Source: Bacteroidales bacterium (GTDB taxonomy: Bacteria > Bacteroidota > Bacteroidia > Bacteroidales > P3). From it: 36,209 bases of DNA. A program made the position numbers and the translations under genes. The stretch spans positions 1-36,209 of the forward strand of contig JAGAYN010000052.1 in the NCBI GenBank assembly GCA_017940465.1, read 5' to 3'. Shown in pieces: positions 26,042 through 34,315 of this stretch. Position 1 is the first letter of the stretch. The number at the start of each line of letters is the position of its first letter. Under the pieces are notes generated by a model. That model did no database searches and had not been told where the DNA came from. It saw nothing but the letters and a program-made list of their open reading frames with translations.

Positions 26042-27487
26042 TCAGAATTGGAAGTAGATGAACTCGGCGTAGTCGCCGCGGAAGAAGATGACGGCCACGA
26101 AGGCGAGGGCGTAGAGGAAGTAGCGCAGCCAGCGGCTCTTCACCACGCGGTCCACACCCTGCAGGGCATGTTCGCCTTGTCGGTTGAACCACTCGACCAG
26201 CAGCATGATACCGATGGGCAGCATGGTCCACTCGGTGAATATTTTGTAGAATCCGGTGAGGGTCTCGAGCGAGAGCATACTCTTGAAGTAGCCTATGGCG
26301 CTGGGGATGCCGGTGGCACGGAAGAATATCCACCCGACGACTGCCAGCAGGAAGGTCAGCGTCATCTGGCCCAATTCTTTGACCGAGGGGAGCCAGCGGC
26401 CAGCGGCCACCACGTCGGTATACTTGCGGTTCTTGCCCGTGGCGATGAGGGGCACGAAGAGGCAGGCGTGGAACAGGCCCCAGGCGATGAAGGTCCAGTT
26501 GGCACCGTGCCAGAAACCGCTGACGAGGTAGATGATGAAAGTGTTGCGCACCACCTTCCACTTGGCGCAGCGGCTGCCGCCGAGGGGGATGTAGATGTAG
26601 TCGCGGAACCAGGTGGTGAGGCTCATGTGCCAGCGGCGCCAGAATTCGGCGATGTCGCGGCTGAAGTAGGGGTTGGCGAAGTTGCGCATCAATTTGATGC
26701 CGAAGAGTTTGGCGGTGCCGATGGCGATGTCTGAATAACCGGAGAAGTCGCCGTAGATCTGGAATGTGAAGAAGATGGCACCCATCAGTTTCACGCTACC
26801 CGATGCCGGCGTGCCGAAGGCCATGTCGACATAGGAGGCGCAGGTGTCGGCCACCACCATCTTCTTGAAGAGGCCCCAGAGTATCTGGCGCGCGCCGTCG
26901 AGTGCGGTTTCATAGTCGAATTCGCGCTTGCGCTGGAATTGGGGCAGCAGGTTGGTGGCCCGCTCGATGGGGCCAGCCACTAACTGCGGGAAGAAGGCAA
27001 TGTAGGCGAAAAACTCGATGGGGTCGTGCGTGGGTTTCAGTTTCTGGCGGTAGACATCGATGCTGTAGCTCAACGCCTGGAACGTGTAGAACGAGATGCC
27101 TACCGGCAGGATGAGGTGCAGCAGCAGTTTGTCGCTCTCCAGATGGAAGAGGCGGGCAAACTCGGTGGCGAAGAAGTCGTAGTACTTGAACAGGCCGAGG
27201 ATGGCGATGTTGATGACGATGTTCACCCACATGATGATAAGGTTCCGCTTCTTCTCGCCTTCGCGCATGAGGATGCCGCTGAGGTAGGAGCAGAGCGAGG
27301 TGAAAGCGATGAGGATGAGGAATTTCCAGTCCCACCAGCCGTAGAACACATAGCTGGCCGTGAGTACGAAAGCGTTCTGTAGGCGCAGTTGATGCTTGGA
27401 TTTGGCAATCCATTTGTCGAACACAAACCAGTAGAGCAGGAATACTACCGGCAGGAAGATGGCGAATTGGATAGAATTGAAAATCAT
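26042..27487 (-). CDS. MBOAT-family O-acyltransferase (AlgI/DltB-like)
   Basis: The 481-residue protein is polytopic with about ten to eleven membrane segments. Family blocks are clear: LPVGISFYTFQALSYSIDVY, ERATNLLPQF, GYSDIAIGTAKLFG, FWRRWHMSLTTWFRDYIYIP and SGFWHGANWTFIAWG, which holds the conserved catalytic histidine. In AlgI and DltB such enzymes move an acyl group across the inner membrane to an acceptor outside. The two SGNH-like genes directly downstream would complete the transfer. The ATG overlaps the tgt stop by four bases, tying this cassette to the alaS-tgt transcript. The acceptor glycan is unknown. Confidence 0.92.
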   Translation of the reverse strand: MIFNSIQFAIFLPVVFLLYWFVFDKWIAKSKHQLRLQNAFVLTASYVFYGWWDWKFLILIAFTSLCSYLSGILMREGEKKRNLIIMWVNIVINIAILGLFKYYDFFATEFARLFHLESDKLLLHLILPVGISFYTFQALSYSIDVYRQKLKPTHDPIEFFAYIAFFPQLVAGPIERATNLLPQFQRKREFDYETALDGARQILWGLFKKMVVADTCASYVDMAFGTPASGSVKLMGAIFFTFQIYGDFSGYSDIAIGTAKLFGIKLMRNFANPYFSRDIAEFWRRWHMSLTTWFRDYIYIPLGGSRCAKWKVVRNTFIIYLVSGFWHGANWTFIAWGLFHACLFVPLIATGKNRKYTDVVAAGRWLPSVKELGQMTLTFLLAVVGWIFFRATGIPSAIGYFKSMLSLETLTGFYKIFTEWTMLPIGIMLLVEWFNRQGEHALQGVDRVVKSRWLRYFLYALAFVAVIFFRGDYAEFIYFQF

Positions 27488-28590
27488 ATTCTTACATTTA
27501 GTTTATTGATAATATTCTGTTTCCATGCAGTGAAATCGCCCTCCAGGATGTGGCGGCGTGCTTCGCCGACCAGCCACAGGTAGAACTTGAGGTTGACGAG
27601 GGAGCATATCTGCAAGCCAAGTATCTCCTCGGCCTTGATTAGGTGGTGGAGGTAGGCGAGGGTGTAATCCTTATAGATGGGTTCGAAGCAGGTTTCCCAC
27701 TTCTTGTTTTTGATGTTTATGGTGCCATCGGCGGTGAAGAGCAGGCCGTTGCGGCCGTTGCGGGTGGGCATTACGCAGTCGAACATATCCACGCCGCGCT
27801 CGATGGCTTCGAGCAGGTTCTGCGGGGTGCCCACACCCATGAGGTAGCGCGGGCGATCTTGGGGAAGGATGTCGTTGACCACCTCAATCATTCTGTACAT
27901 CACCTCTGTGGGTTCGCCCACGGCCAGGCCGCCTATGGCGCAACCCTCGGGGTCCTTGCCGGCTATGTATTCGGCCGATTGGCGGCGCAAATCCTCATAT
28001 TGACAGCCTTGTACGATGGGGAACAGTGCCTGGTGGTGGCCATAGAGGGGGGTGGTCTCGGAAAAGCGCTTCATGCAGCGGTCGAGCCATCGGTGGGTAA
28101 GTTCCATGCTTTGACGGGCATAGCGGTGGTCGGCATCGCCAGGGCAGCACTCGTCAAAGGCCATCATGATGTCGGCTCCGATGACGCGCTGGATGTCCAT
28201 GACATTCTCTGGGGAGAAGAGGTGGCGGCTGCCATCGATGTGGCTGCGGAAGGTGCAGCCCTCCTCTTTCAGTTTGCGGTTGGCCGAGAGGGAGAACACC
28301 TGGAAGCCTCCGCTGTCGGTCAGCAGGGGGCGTTCCCATGCGTTGAATTTGTGCAGGCCGCCTGCCTGGCGCAGGATGTCGCAGCCGGGGCGGAGGTAGA
28401 GGTGGTAGGTGTTGCCGAGTATAATCTGCGCGCCAATCTCGTCGCGCAGTTCGTGTTGGTGCACGGCTTTGACGGTGCCTGCTGTCCCAACAGGCATGAA
28501 GATGGGCGTCTGTATATCGCCGTGGTCGGTGTGTACGGTGCCGGCGCGGGCATTGCCACAGGTGGTGTGGATGTCGAATGTCAGCGGCAT
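27484..28590 (-). CDS. tgt: Queuine/preQ1 tRNA-ribosyltransferase
   Basis: The 368-residue enzyme exchanges guanine-34 for preQ1 in GUN-anticodon tRNAs. The catalytic aspartates are visible in LLTDSGGFQVFSL (D92) and MFDCVMPTRNGRNG (D271); GNTYHLYLRPG and GGLAVGEP are further family blocks. The usual CxCxxC zinc motif is missing: the region from 293 reads IKNKKWETCFEPIYKDYTLA and runs directly into YLHHL. The reading frame extends far upstream inside alaS in another frame, but the true start is ATG 28590, which overlaps the alaS stop by one base (TAATG). The protein is slightly shorter than the usual 370-380. Confidence 0.95.
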   Translation of the reverse strand: MPLTFDIHTTCGNARAGTVHTDHGDIQTPIFMPVGTAGTVKAVHQHELRDEIGAQIILGNTYHLYLRPGCDILRQAGGLHKFNAWERPLLTDSGGFQVFSLSANRKLKEEGCTFRSHIDGSRHLFSPENVMDIQRVIGADIMMAFDECCPGDADHRYARQSMELTHRWLDRCMKRFSETTPLYGHHQALFPIVQGCQYEDLRRQSAEYIAGKDPEGCAIGGLAVGEPTEVMYRMIEVVNDILPQDRPRYLMGVGTPQNLLEAIERGVDMFDCVMPTRNGRNGLLFTADGTINIKNKKWETCFEPIYKDYTLAYLHHLIKAEEILGLQICSLVNLKFYLWLVGEARRHILEGDFTAWKQNIINKLNVRI

Positions 28591-31196
28591 TAGGCGAGCA
28601 TCTCTTTGGCTGTGTTGAGTGCCTTGTCTATCCCGTCGGGGTTCTTTCCGCCGGCGGTGGCGAAGTGGGGCTGGCCGCCGCCTCCGCCCTGGATTTCCTT
28701 GCCGAGGGTGCGGACCATCTGGCCCGCATTGAGGCCGGCGTCGACGCGGTTCTGTCCCAGCACGATGAGCAGGGCGGGTTTGCCGTCGGTTACGCTGCCC
28801 AGCACCACGGCCATGTCGGGCCGCTCGGCGCGTAGGGCGATGAGGGCGTCCTTGAGGGTATTGACGTCGCAATCCATGCGCTCGACGAGGGTGGGGCAGG
28901 CATCCAGCCTGGTGGCCAGCGACTTGACCACGCCGGCGGCTTTCTCCTTTTGCAGGCTCTCCACGGTGGATCTCAGTGCCGTGTTGTCGTCCTGCAGTTT
29001 GGCGATGGAGGCAGCGAGGTCTTTGGTGCCCTTGAACAGGTCGCGCAGCTGGTCCAGCTGGTCCTGTTGGCTGTAGGCCAGTTGCTCGGCAGCGGCGGCG
29101 GTTACGGCTTCGATACGGCGCATACCGGCAGCCACGGCGCTTTCGCTCACGATGCGGAACGAGCCTATCTGTCCGGTGTTCTGCACATGGGTTCCTCCGC
29201 AGAATTCCACGCTGGGGCCATACTTCACCACGCGCACGTGGTCGCCGTATTTCTCGCCGAAGAGTGCCATGGCGCCCATCTGCTGTGCTTCGGCGATGGG
29301 CATCTGGCGGTGTTCCTCGAGGGGGATGCACGCGCGTATCATCTTGTTGACCTGTTGCTCCACCTCGCGGATTTCCTCGGGGGTAAGTTTGGCGAAGTGG
29401 CTGAAGTCGAAACGCAGGCGGTCGGCGTCGACGCTGGAGCCTTTCTGTTCTACATGTTCGCCCAGTACTTGGCGCAGGGCGTGGTGCATGAGGTGGGTGG
29501 CCGTGTGGTTGCAGGCCGTGGCCTGGCGGCACGAGGGGTCGACCACGGCGTGGAATGTGGTGTGCAGGTTGTCGGGAAGTTCGTCGACGATGTGGATAGT
29601 GAGGCCGTTATCTTTCTTGGTGTCGAGGACTCGGTTGAGCGAGGGCATGTCGCTCTCCGTGTCGACGAAAGCGCCCCGGTCGCCCGCCTGGCCGCCACTT
29701 TCGCCATAGAAGGGGGTGTGGTCGAAGACGAGCTGGTAGAATGCCTTGTCCTTGGTCTTGACATGGCGGTAGCGGGCGATGCGGATGTCGGCTTCGAGGG
29801 TGTCGTAGCCGATGAATTCCTGCTCGATGCCAGGCAGTAGCACCTGCCAGTCGTCGCTCTCCACTTTGGCGGCACCACGGCTACGCTCTTTCTGCTCGGC
29901 CAGGCCGCGGGCGAAGCCCTCCATGTCGACCGAGAGGCCTTTCTCCGAGGCCAGCAGTTGGGTGAGGTCGACAGGAAAGCCGTAGGTGTCGAAGAGTTCA
30001 AAGGCAAAGTCGCCCTCCACCACCTTGCCGGTGCACTTGGCGGCGTAGTCCTCGAAGCGTTTGATGCCTCCGGCCAGGGTGCGCAGGAAGGCCTGTTCCT
30101 CTTCCTGTATGATGCGTTGTATCAGTTCTCTCTGCTTCTCCAGTTCGGGAAACTGGTGCCCCATTTGGTCCACCAGCGTCGGCACCAGCGAGTGGAGGAA
30201 AGGCTCGCTGAAGCCGAGGAAAGTGTATCCGTAGCGCACGGCACGGCGCAGGATGCGGCGGATGACATAGCCGGCCTTGACGTTGGAGGGCAGCTGGCCG
30301 TCGGCGATGCTGAAACTGACGGCGCGCAGGTGGTCGGCGCAGACGCGCATCGCGATGTCGGCCTTCTCTTCCTGCCCATACTGCCGGCCTGCCTTGGCGG
30401 CAAGTTCCTGTATCAGAGGCTGGAAGACGTCGGTGTCGTAGTTCGAGCGTTTCCCCTGCATCACCATGCAGAGGCGCTCGAAGCCCATTCCGGTATCTAT
30501 ATGCTTGGCTGCCAGGGGTTCCAGGCTGCCGTCGGCCTTGCGGTTGTATTGCATGAACACCAGGTTCCATATCTCAATCACCTGGGGGTTGTCCTTGTTC
30601 ACCAGGTCTTTGCCCGGCACCTTGGCCTTCTCCTCGTCGGGGCGTATGTCGATGTGGATTTCCGAGCAGGGGCCGCAGGGGCCTTGGTCGCCCATCTCCC
30701 AGAAGTTGTCCTTTTTCGAGCCGCGCAGGATACGCTCTTCGGCGATGTGCTGTTTCCAGAAATCGTAGGCCTCGGTGTCCATGGCGAGGCCCTCCTTCTC
30801 GTCGCCGCCGAAGACGGTAACGTAGAGCCAGTCTTTGTTGATGCCCATCACCTCGGTGAGGAACTCCCAGCCGTAGGCGATGGCTTCCTGCTTGAAGTAG
30901 TCGCCGAAGCTCCAGTTGCCGAGCATCTCGAACATGGTGTGGTGGTAGGTGTCGTGCCCCACCTCCTCCAGGTCGTTGTGCTTACCGCTGACGCGGAGGC
31001 ACTTCTGCGTGTCGGTAGCGCGGGGCCACTGCGCTGGCGCATTGCCGAGGAAAATGTCCTTGAACTGGTTCATGCCCGCGTTGGTGAACATCAGCGTCGG
31101 GTCGCCCTTCACCACCATCGGCGCGCTGGGCACGATGTGGTGCCCCTTGCTTTGGAAGTAATCCAGGAATGCTTTGCGTATCTCGTTGCTTGTCAT
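28590..31196 (-). CDS. alaS: Alanyl-tRNA synthetase
   Basis: The 868-residue enzyme charges tRNA-Ala. The N-terminal catalytic domain shows FLDYFQSKGHHIVPSAP, DPTLMFTNAGMNQFKD and the motif-2 region EMLGNWSFGDYFK. The editing domain has CNHTATHLMHHALR and the zinc-linked VEFCGGTHVQNTG. The C-terminal C-Ala domain ends GGGGGQPHFATAGGKNPDG. Length is normal. It lies 123 bases downstream of the GroES-like gene without a clear promoter of its own and overlaps tgt by one base. Confidence 0.97.
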   Translation of the reverse strand: MTSNEIRKAFLDYFQSKGHHIVPSAPMVVKGDPTLMFTNAGMNQFKDIFLGNAPAQWPRATDTQKCLRVSGKHNDLEEVGHDTYHHTMFEMLGNWSFGDYFKQEAIAYGWEFLTEVMGINKDWLYVTVFGGDEKEGLAMDTEAYDFWKQHIAEERILRGSKKDNFWEMGDQGPCGPCSEIHIDIRPDEEKAKVPGKDLVNKDNPQVIEIWNLVFMQYNRKADGSLEPLAAKHIDTGMGFERLCMVMQGKRSNYDTDVFQPLIQELAAKAGRQYGQEEKADIAMRVCADHLRAVSFSIADGQLPSNVKAGYVIRRILRRAVRYGYTFLGFSEPFLHSLVPTLVDQMGHQFPELEKQRELIQRIIQEEEQAFLRTLAGGIKRFEDYAAKCTGKVVEGDFAFELFDTYGFPVDLTQLLASEKGLSVDMEGFARGLAEQKERSRGAAKVESDDWQVLLPGIEQEFIGYDTLEADIRIARYRHVKTKDKAFYQLVFDHTPFYGESGGQAGDRGAFVDTESDMPSLNRVLDTKKDNGLTIHIVDELPDNLHTTFHAVVDPSCRQATACNHTATHLMHHALRQVLGEHVEQKGSSVDADRLRFDFSHFAKLTPEEIREVEQQVNKMIRACIPLEEHRQMPIAEAQQMGAMALFGEKYGDHVRVVKYGPSVEFCGGTHVQNTGQIGSFRIVSESAVAAGMRRIEAVTAAAAEQLAYSQQDQLDQLRDLFKGTKDLAASIAKLQDDNTALRSTVESLQKEKAAGVVKSLATRLDACPTLVERMDCDVNTLKDALIALRAERPDMAVVLGSVTDGKPALLIVLGQNRVDAGLNAGQMVRTLGKEIQGGGGGQPHFATAGGKNPDGIDKALNTAKEMLA

Positions 31197-31319
31197 ATTT
31201 GCTATAATTACGTTCTGTCCTTTGTGTGTTGCAGTTTATTCAAATGCGAGTTGCTGTTGTGCCCCTGCAGCAAGCGGTGCCGCTGTGCACCCATAGTTCA
31301 ATACTGGTACTCCGTGGAG

Positions 31320-31679
31320 TCAGAACTCGTCGCGCTCCACCATGAGGATGCCGCCTTGGGGGGCGATGAAGTATTTCTCGCCGTTGTACTTGATTTCGAC
31401 GGCGTTCTTGAGCAGGAAGATGGCCAGGTCGCCGGGCTTGACTTGGAGGGGAATGTAGCGCGGCTCCTTGTCGGAGGGGTTCCACGCCTCGCCGTCGTCG
31501 CCGGAGGGGAGGGGGTAGCCGGGGCCTACCTTGAGCACGTAGCCGCTCTGCACCTCCTCCTTCTCCTGGTAGCCTGCCGGCAGCAGCAGGCCCCCTTTGG
31601 TCTTGCGGGCGGGCGCCGAGGGGTCGATCAGCACCCGGTCGCCTACCACTATCAGTTTGTCTATGTTGGAGTTACCCAT
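31320..31679 (-). CDS. GroES-like (Cpn10) co-chaperonin family protein
   Basis: The 119-residue protein starts MGNSNIDKLIVVGDRVLIDP and shows the Cpn10 fold: VVGDRVLIDPSAPARKTKGG, the mobile-loop-like GGLLLPAGYQEKEE, VLKVGPG, and near the end KYNGEKYFIAPQGGILMVER. It is about 20-25 residues longer than classical GroES, with an insert near LPSGDDGEAWNPSDKEPRY. No groEL is adjacent, so it is probably a second, stand-alone paralog; I recall such copies in Bacteroidales. ATG 31679 is chosen over upstream alternatives. A textbook promoter lies 25 bases before it. Confidence 0.88.
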   Translation of the reverse strand: MGNSNIDKLIVVGDRVLIDPSAPARKTKGGLLLPAGYQEKEEVQSGYVLKVGPGYPLPSGDDGEAWNPSDKEPRYIPLQVKPGDLAIFLLKNAVEIKYNGEKYFIAPQGGILMVERDEF

Positions 31680-31703
31680 TCTTTGCTTGCTAAAAACCAG
31701 GTG

Positions 31704-31734
31704 CAAAGTTACGAAAAAAGGTGTACATGGCAAA
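31704..31734 (-). promoter_or_regulatory. Promoter of the GroES-like gene
   Basis: On the minus strand TTTG (31731-31734), 19 bases, then TAACTTTG (31704-31711) match the Bacteroidota consensus exactly. Confidence 0.8.
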
Positions 31735-31831
31735 ATAAAAGTGACGCGCGTGAGGATGAAATGTTAAAAACGGCTCTTTTGGGAATCGGATTTTAACTTA
31801 ATTTTCCCCATTCGCCAAGAGCACTCCTACA

Positions 31832-31963
31832 GGATACGAAGTTGATACGAAGAGGAGAAGAAGGGGATGCCTATAAGATGCTGATTGCCAGCCTGCTGGA
31901 TACGGTTTGTGTTGATTTTGACTTATATGGTTGTATTTCAGTTGTATATGTAGATTTCCTTCT
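31832..31963. repeat. Degenerate 11-bp-period array
   Basis: Twelve units step by 11 bases from 31832. Clear neighbours are GGATACGAAGT and TGATACGAAGA (31832, 31843), and TTGTATTTCAG and TTGTATATGTA (31931, 31942); GGAT also recurs at 31865 and 31898. The middle units are weakly similar, so the full extent is less certain than for the other arrays. The stretch before it shares CCTACAGGATAC with the inverted 77-bp element at the right end. Confidence 0.6.
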
Positions 31964-32018
31964 GTTTTGGAAGTGGGATGCCGAGGGGTGCTTGAAATGT
32001 TAAAATTAGTCGGATGCG

Positions 32019-32038
32019 AAATGTTAATTTTAACATTT
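32019..32038. promoter_or_regulatory. Candidate operator palindrome upstream of carbamate kinase
   Basis: AAATGTTAA and TTAACATTT form a perfect 9-bp inverted repeat around two bases, 76 bases before the -33 element. The same half-site (GAAATGTTAA) occurs alone at 31994-32003 and 31758-31767. A dimeric regulator site is plausible; I cannot name the regulator. Confidence 0.5.
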
Positions 32039-32113
32039 TACTTTTGCTCCGGTGCTCTGGGGGCAGGGGAGGGGGGTGGAGAGGGTTTTTCAACGGAGTG
32101 TTGATAAAAAGTG

Positions 32114-32143
32114 TTTGTTATATAGTTTTTTTTCGTACATTTG
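32114..32143 (+). promoter_or_regulatory. Promoter of the carbamate kinase operon
   Basis: TTTG at 32114-32117, 18 bases, then TACATTTG at 32136-32143 fit the phylum consensus with slightly short spacing. The leader to the ATG is about 55 bases. Confidence 0.7.
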
Positions 32144-32204
32144 CATTTTCCACCTCACTGCATGAGGCGGTATAACAGATTGAAAACGAATAGAATAGAT
32201 TGAA

Positions 32205-33140
32205 ATGAGCAAACTCGCTGTCGTCGCTTTCGGAGGCAATGCACTCCTCCGCAGCGGCCAGAAAGGCACCTATCAAGAGCAGATACAGAATGTGGAAGCC
32301 ACCTGCCAGAGCCTCTGTGCCCTGCTGAAACGCAACTATAATGTGGTCATCGGCCATGGCAACGGCCCGCAGGTGGGCAATGTGATGCTGCAGCACGAGG
32401 CCGGCAGGCAGGCCAAGGTGGAGGCCATGCCGATGGATTTCTGTGTCGCCGAGACGCAGGGCTCCATTGCATACCTCATTGAAATGGGCTTGCGTAACGT
32501 CATGTCGCGCAACGGGATAGGCCGCGATGTGGTGACCTTGGTCACCCAAGTGGCCGTGTCGGCGGACGACCCCATGTTCCAGAACCCCACCAAGCCCGTC
32601 GGCCCCTACTACACGCAGGAGCAGGCCGACCAGCTGGCCGCCGCGACGGGCGCCCGCTACAAGGAGGACCCCAAGGGCAACGGCTGGCGCAAGGTGGTGG
32701 CGAGCCCCAAGCCTACGCGTATCAATAATATAGGGATTGTCAAGCAGCTGGCCGAGGCGGGCCACATCGTGGTCACTGTCGGCGGCGGCGGCATCCCTGT
32801 GGTGGAGGAGAACGGCACGGTGCGCGGCGTGGAGGCCGTCATCGACAAGGACCTCGCCTCGGCCCTGTGCGCTGTCGAAATCGGGGCCGACGAGTTCTAC
32901 ATCCTCACCGATGTGCCGAAGGTATACATCAATTTCCGCAAGGAGAACGAGCAGGCGCTGGACACCATCACCGTGGCCCAGGCCAAGCAGTACCTGGCCG
33001 AGGGTCAGTTTGCCGAAGGCAGCATGGCCCCGAAGGTAAGGGCGGCCATCATGTTTGTCGAGAACGGCGGCCACGAGTGCATCATCACCGAGGCCGGCCA
33101 GCTCGACAATCCCTCCTGCGGAACCCGCATCGTGAAATGA
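32205..33140 (+). CDS. arcC: Carbamate kinase
   Basis: The 311-residue enzyme interconverts carbamoyl phosphate plus ADP with carbamate plus ATP. Family features are [91 protein letters not shown] and [16 protein letters not shown]. Length is typical. Beside ornithine carbamoyltransferase it gives the last two steps of citrulline breakdown, yielding ornithine, ammonia, CO2 and ATP. No arginine deiminase gene is in the window. It is the first gene of a plus-strand operon, 37 bases before the next gene. Confidence 0.96.
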   Translation: MSKLAVVAFGGNALLRSGQKGTYQEQIQNVEATCQSLCALLKRNYNVVIGHGNGPQVGNVMLQHEAGRQAKVEAMPMDFCVAETQGSIAYLIEMGLRNVMSRNGIGRDVVTLVTQVAVSADDPMFQNPTKPVGPYYTQEQADQLAAATGARYKEDPKGNGWRKVVASPKPTRINNIGIVKQLAEAGHIVVTVGGGGIPVVEENGTVRGVEAVIDKDLASALCAVEIGADEFYILTDVPKVYINFRKENEQALDTITVAQAKQYLAEGQFAEGSMAPKVRAAIMFVENGGHECIITEAGQLDNPSCGTRIVK

Positions 33141-33177
33141 AGTCAACTTAAAATTCATAATCAAAAACCAATCAATC

Positions 33178-34179
33178 ATGGCTTACAACCTAAGAAACCG
33201 CAATTTCCTGAAGATCCTCGACTTCACGCCGAAGGAGCTCAACTACCTGCTTGACCTGGCCCGCGACCTGAAGCGCGCCAAGTATGCCGGCTGCGAGCAG
33301 CCGCGCATGAAGGGCAAGAACATCGCCCTTATCTTCGAGAAGACCTCGACGCGCACGCGTTGCGCCTTCGAGGTGGCCGCCAAGGACCAGGGTGCCCACG
33401 TGACCTACCTCGGCCCCACGGGCAGCCAGATCGGCGTCAAGGAGAGCATGAAGGACACCGCCCGCGTGCTCGGCCGCATGTATGACGGCATCGAATACCG
33501 TGGCTTCGACCAGGCCACCGTCGAGGAGTTGGCCCAATATGCCGGCGTGCCCGTGTGGAACGGCCTCACCAACGAGAGCCATCCCACCCAGATCCTGGCC
33601 GACTTCCTCACCATGCAGGAGCACAGCGACAAGCCGCTGAACCAGGTGACCTTCGCCTACATCGGCGATGCCCGCTTCAACATGGGCAACAGCCTCATGG
33701 TGGGTGGCGCCAAGATGGGCATGGATGTCCGCATCGTGGCCCCCAAGAAGCTGCAGCCCAGCAAGGAGCTCGTCAAGGAGTGCCAGAAGATCGCCAAAGA
33801 GACCGGCGCCAAGGTGACCGTCACCGACGACGTGAAGGCCGGCGTGAAGGGTTGCGACTTCCTCTACACCGACGTGTGGGTCTCCATGGGCGAGCCCGCC
33901 GAGGTGTGGAAAGAGCGCATCAAGATGCTCAAACCCTATCAGGTGAACGCCGCCATGATGAAGGCCACCGGCAACAAGAACTGCAAGTTCATGCACTGCC
34001 TCCCCGCCTACCACAACCTGGAGACCCAGGTGGGCCGCGACGTGTTCAAACAGTTCAAGCTGGACGGCATCGAGGTGACCGAGGAGGTCTTCGAGAGCGA
34101 TGCCAGCATCGTCTTCGACGAGGCCGAGAACCGCATGCACACCATCAAGGCTGTCATGGTGGCCACGTTGGGCGACTAA
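33178..34179 (+). CDS. argF: Ornithine carbamoyltransferase, probably catabolic
   Basis: The 333-residue enzyme transfers the carbamoyl group between carbamoyl phosphate and ornithine. The carbamoyl-phosphate site STRTR is in [31 protein letters not shown], the ornithine loop DVWVSMGEP and MHCLPAYH (HCLP) mark a true ornithine enzyme. Bacteroidota normally make arginine through acetyl- or succinyl-ornithine carbamoyltransferases that differ in these loops, so linkage to carbamate kinase suggests a catabolic (arcB-like) role here. The name argF reflects sequence type only. Confidence 0.94.
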   Translation: MAYNLRNRNFLKILDFTPKELNYLLDLARDLKRAKYAGCEQPRMKGKNIALIFEKTSTRTRCAFEVAAKDQGAHVTYLGPTGSQIGVKESMKDTARVLGRMYDGIEYRGFDQATVEELAQYAGVPVWNGLTNESHPTQILADFLTMQEHSDKPLNQVTFAYIGDARFNMGNSLMVGGAKMGMDVRIVAPKKLQPSKELVKECQKIAKETGAKVTVTDDVKAGVKGCDFLYTDVWVSMGEPAEVWKERIKMLKPYQVNAAMMKATGNKNCKFMHCLPAYHNLETQVGRDVFKQFKLDGIEVTEEVFESDASIVFDEAENRMHTIKAVMVATLGD

Positions 34180-34182
34180 ACG

Positions 34183-34314
34183 GTTATCGGTTAGAGATTA
34201 GAGGTTATAGAAGCTGCCGCACCCCAAAAATGCGTCAGGTTCTCTAACCTCTATTCTTTGACACGCATTCCATGGCTCATAACCTATAATCTCTAAACTC
34301 CAAACTATCAAATC
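34183..34314. repeat. 7-bp-period repeats in inverted arrangement
   Basis: The left part reads as 7-base steps (GTTATCG, GTTAGAG, ATTAGAG, GTTATAG) and the right part as their rough complements (ATAACCT, ATAATCT, CTAAACT, CCAAACT); a central TCTCTAACCTCTAT adds another complementary set. The arms can pair into a long imperfect hairpin between the carbamoyltransferase and transporter genes. Confidence 0.65.
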
Positions 34315-34315
34315 T

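Larger units (their letters stand above)
31680..32204. other. Divergent gene-free region between the GroES-like gene and carbamate kinase
   Basis: No coding region is credible. It holds the GroES-like promoter (31704-31734), a degenerate 11-bp-period stretch (31832-31963), three copies of GAAATGTTAA of which one forms a palindrome (32019-32038), and the carbamate kinase promoter (32114-32143). Confidence 0.75.

Noticed and set aside
27484-29532. A longer tgt start reaching into alaS
   Set aside because: The extra 314 residues are low-complexity Arg/Pro/Gly/His sequence overlapping alaS; the Tgt family starts at the ATG at 28590.
31290-31320. Terminator for the GroES-like gene
   Set aside because: A short ACTCC/GGAGT stem overlaps the stop codon and has no T-run, so the gene may be co-transcribed with alaS.
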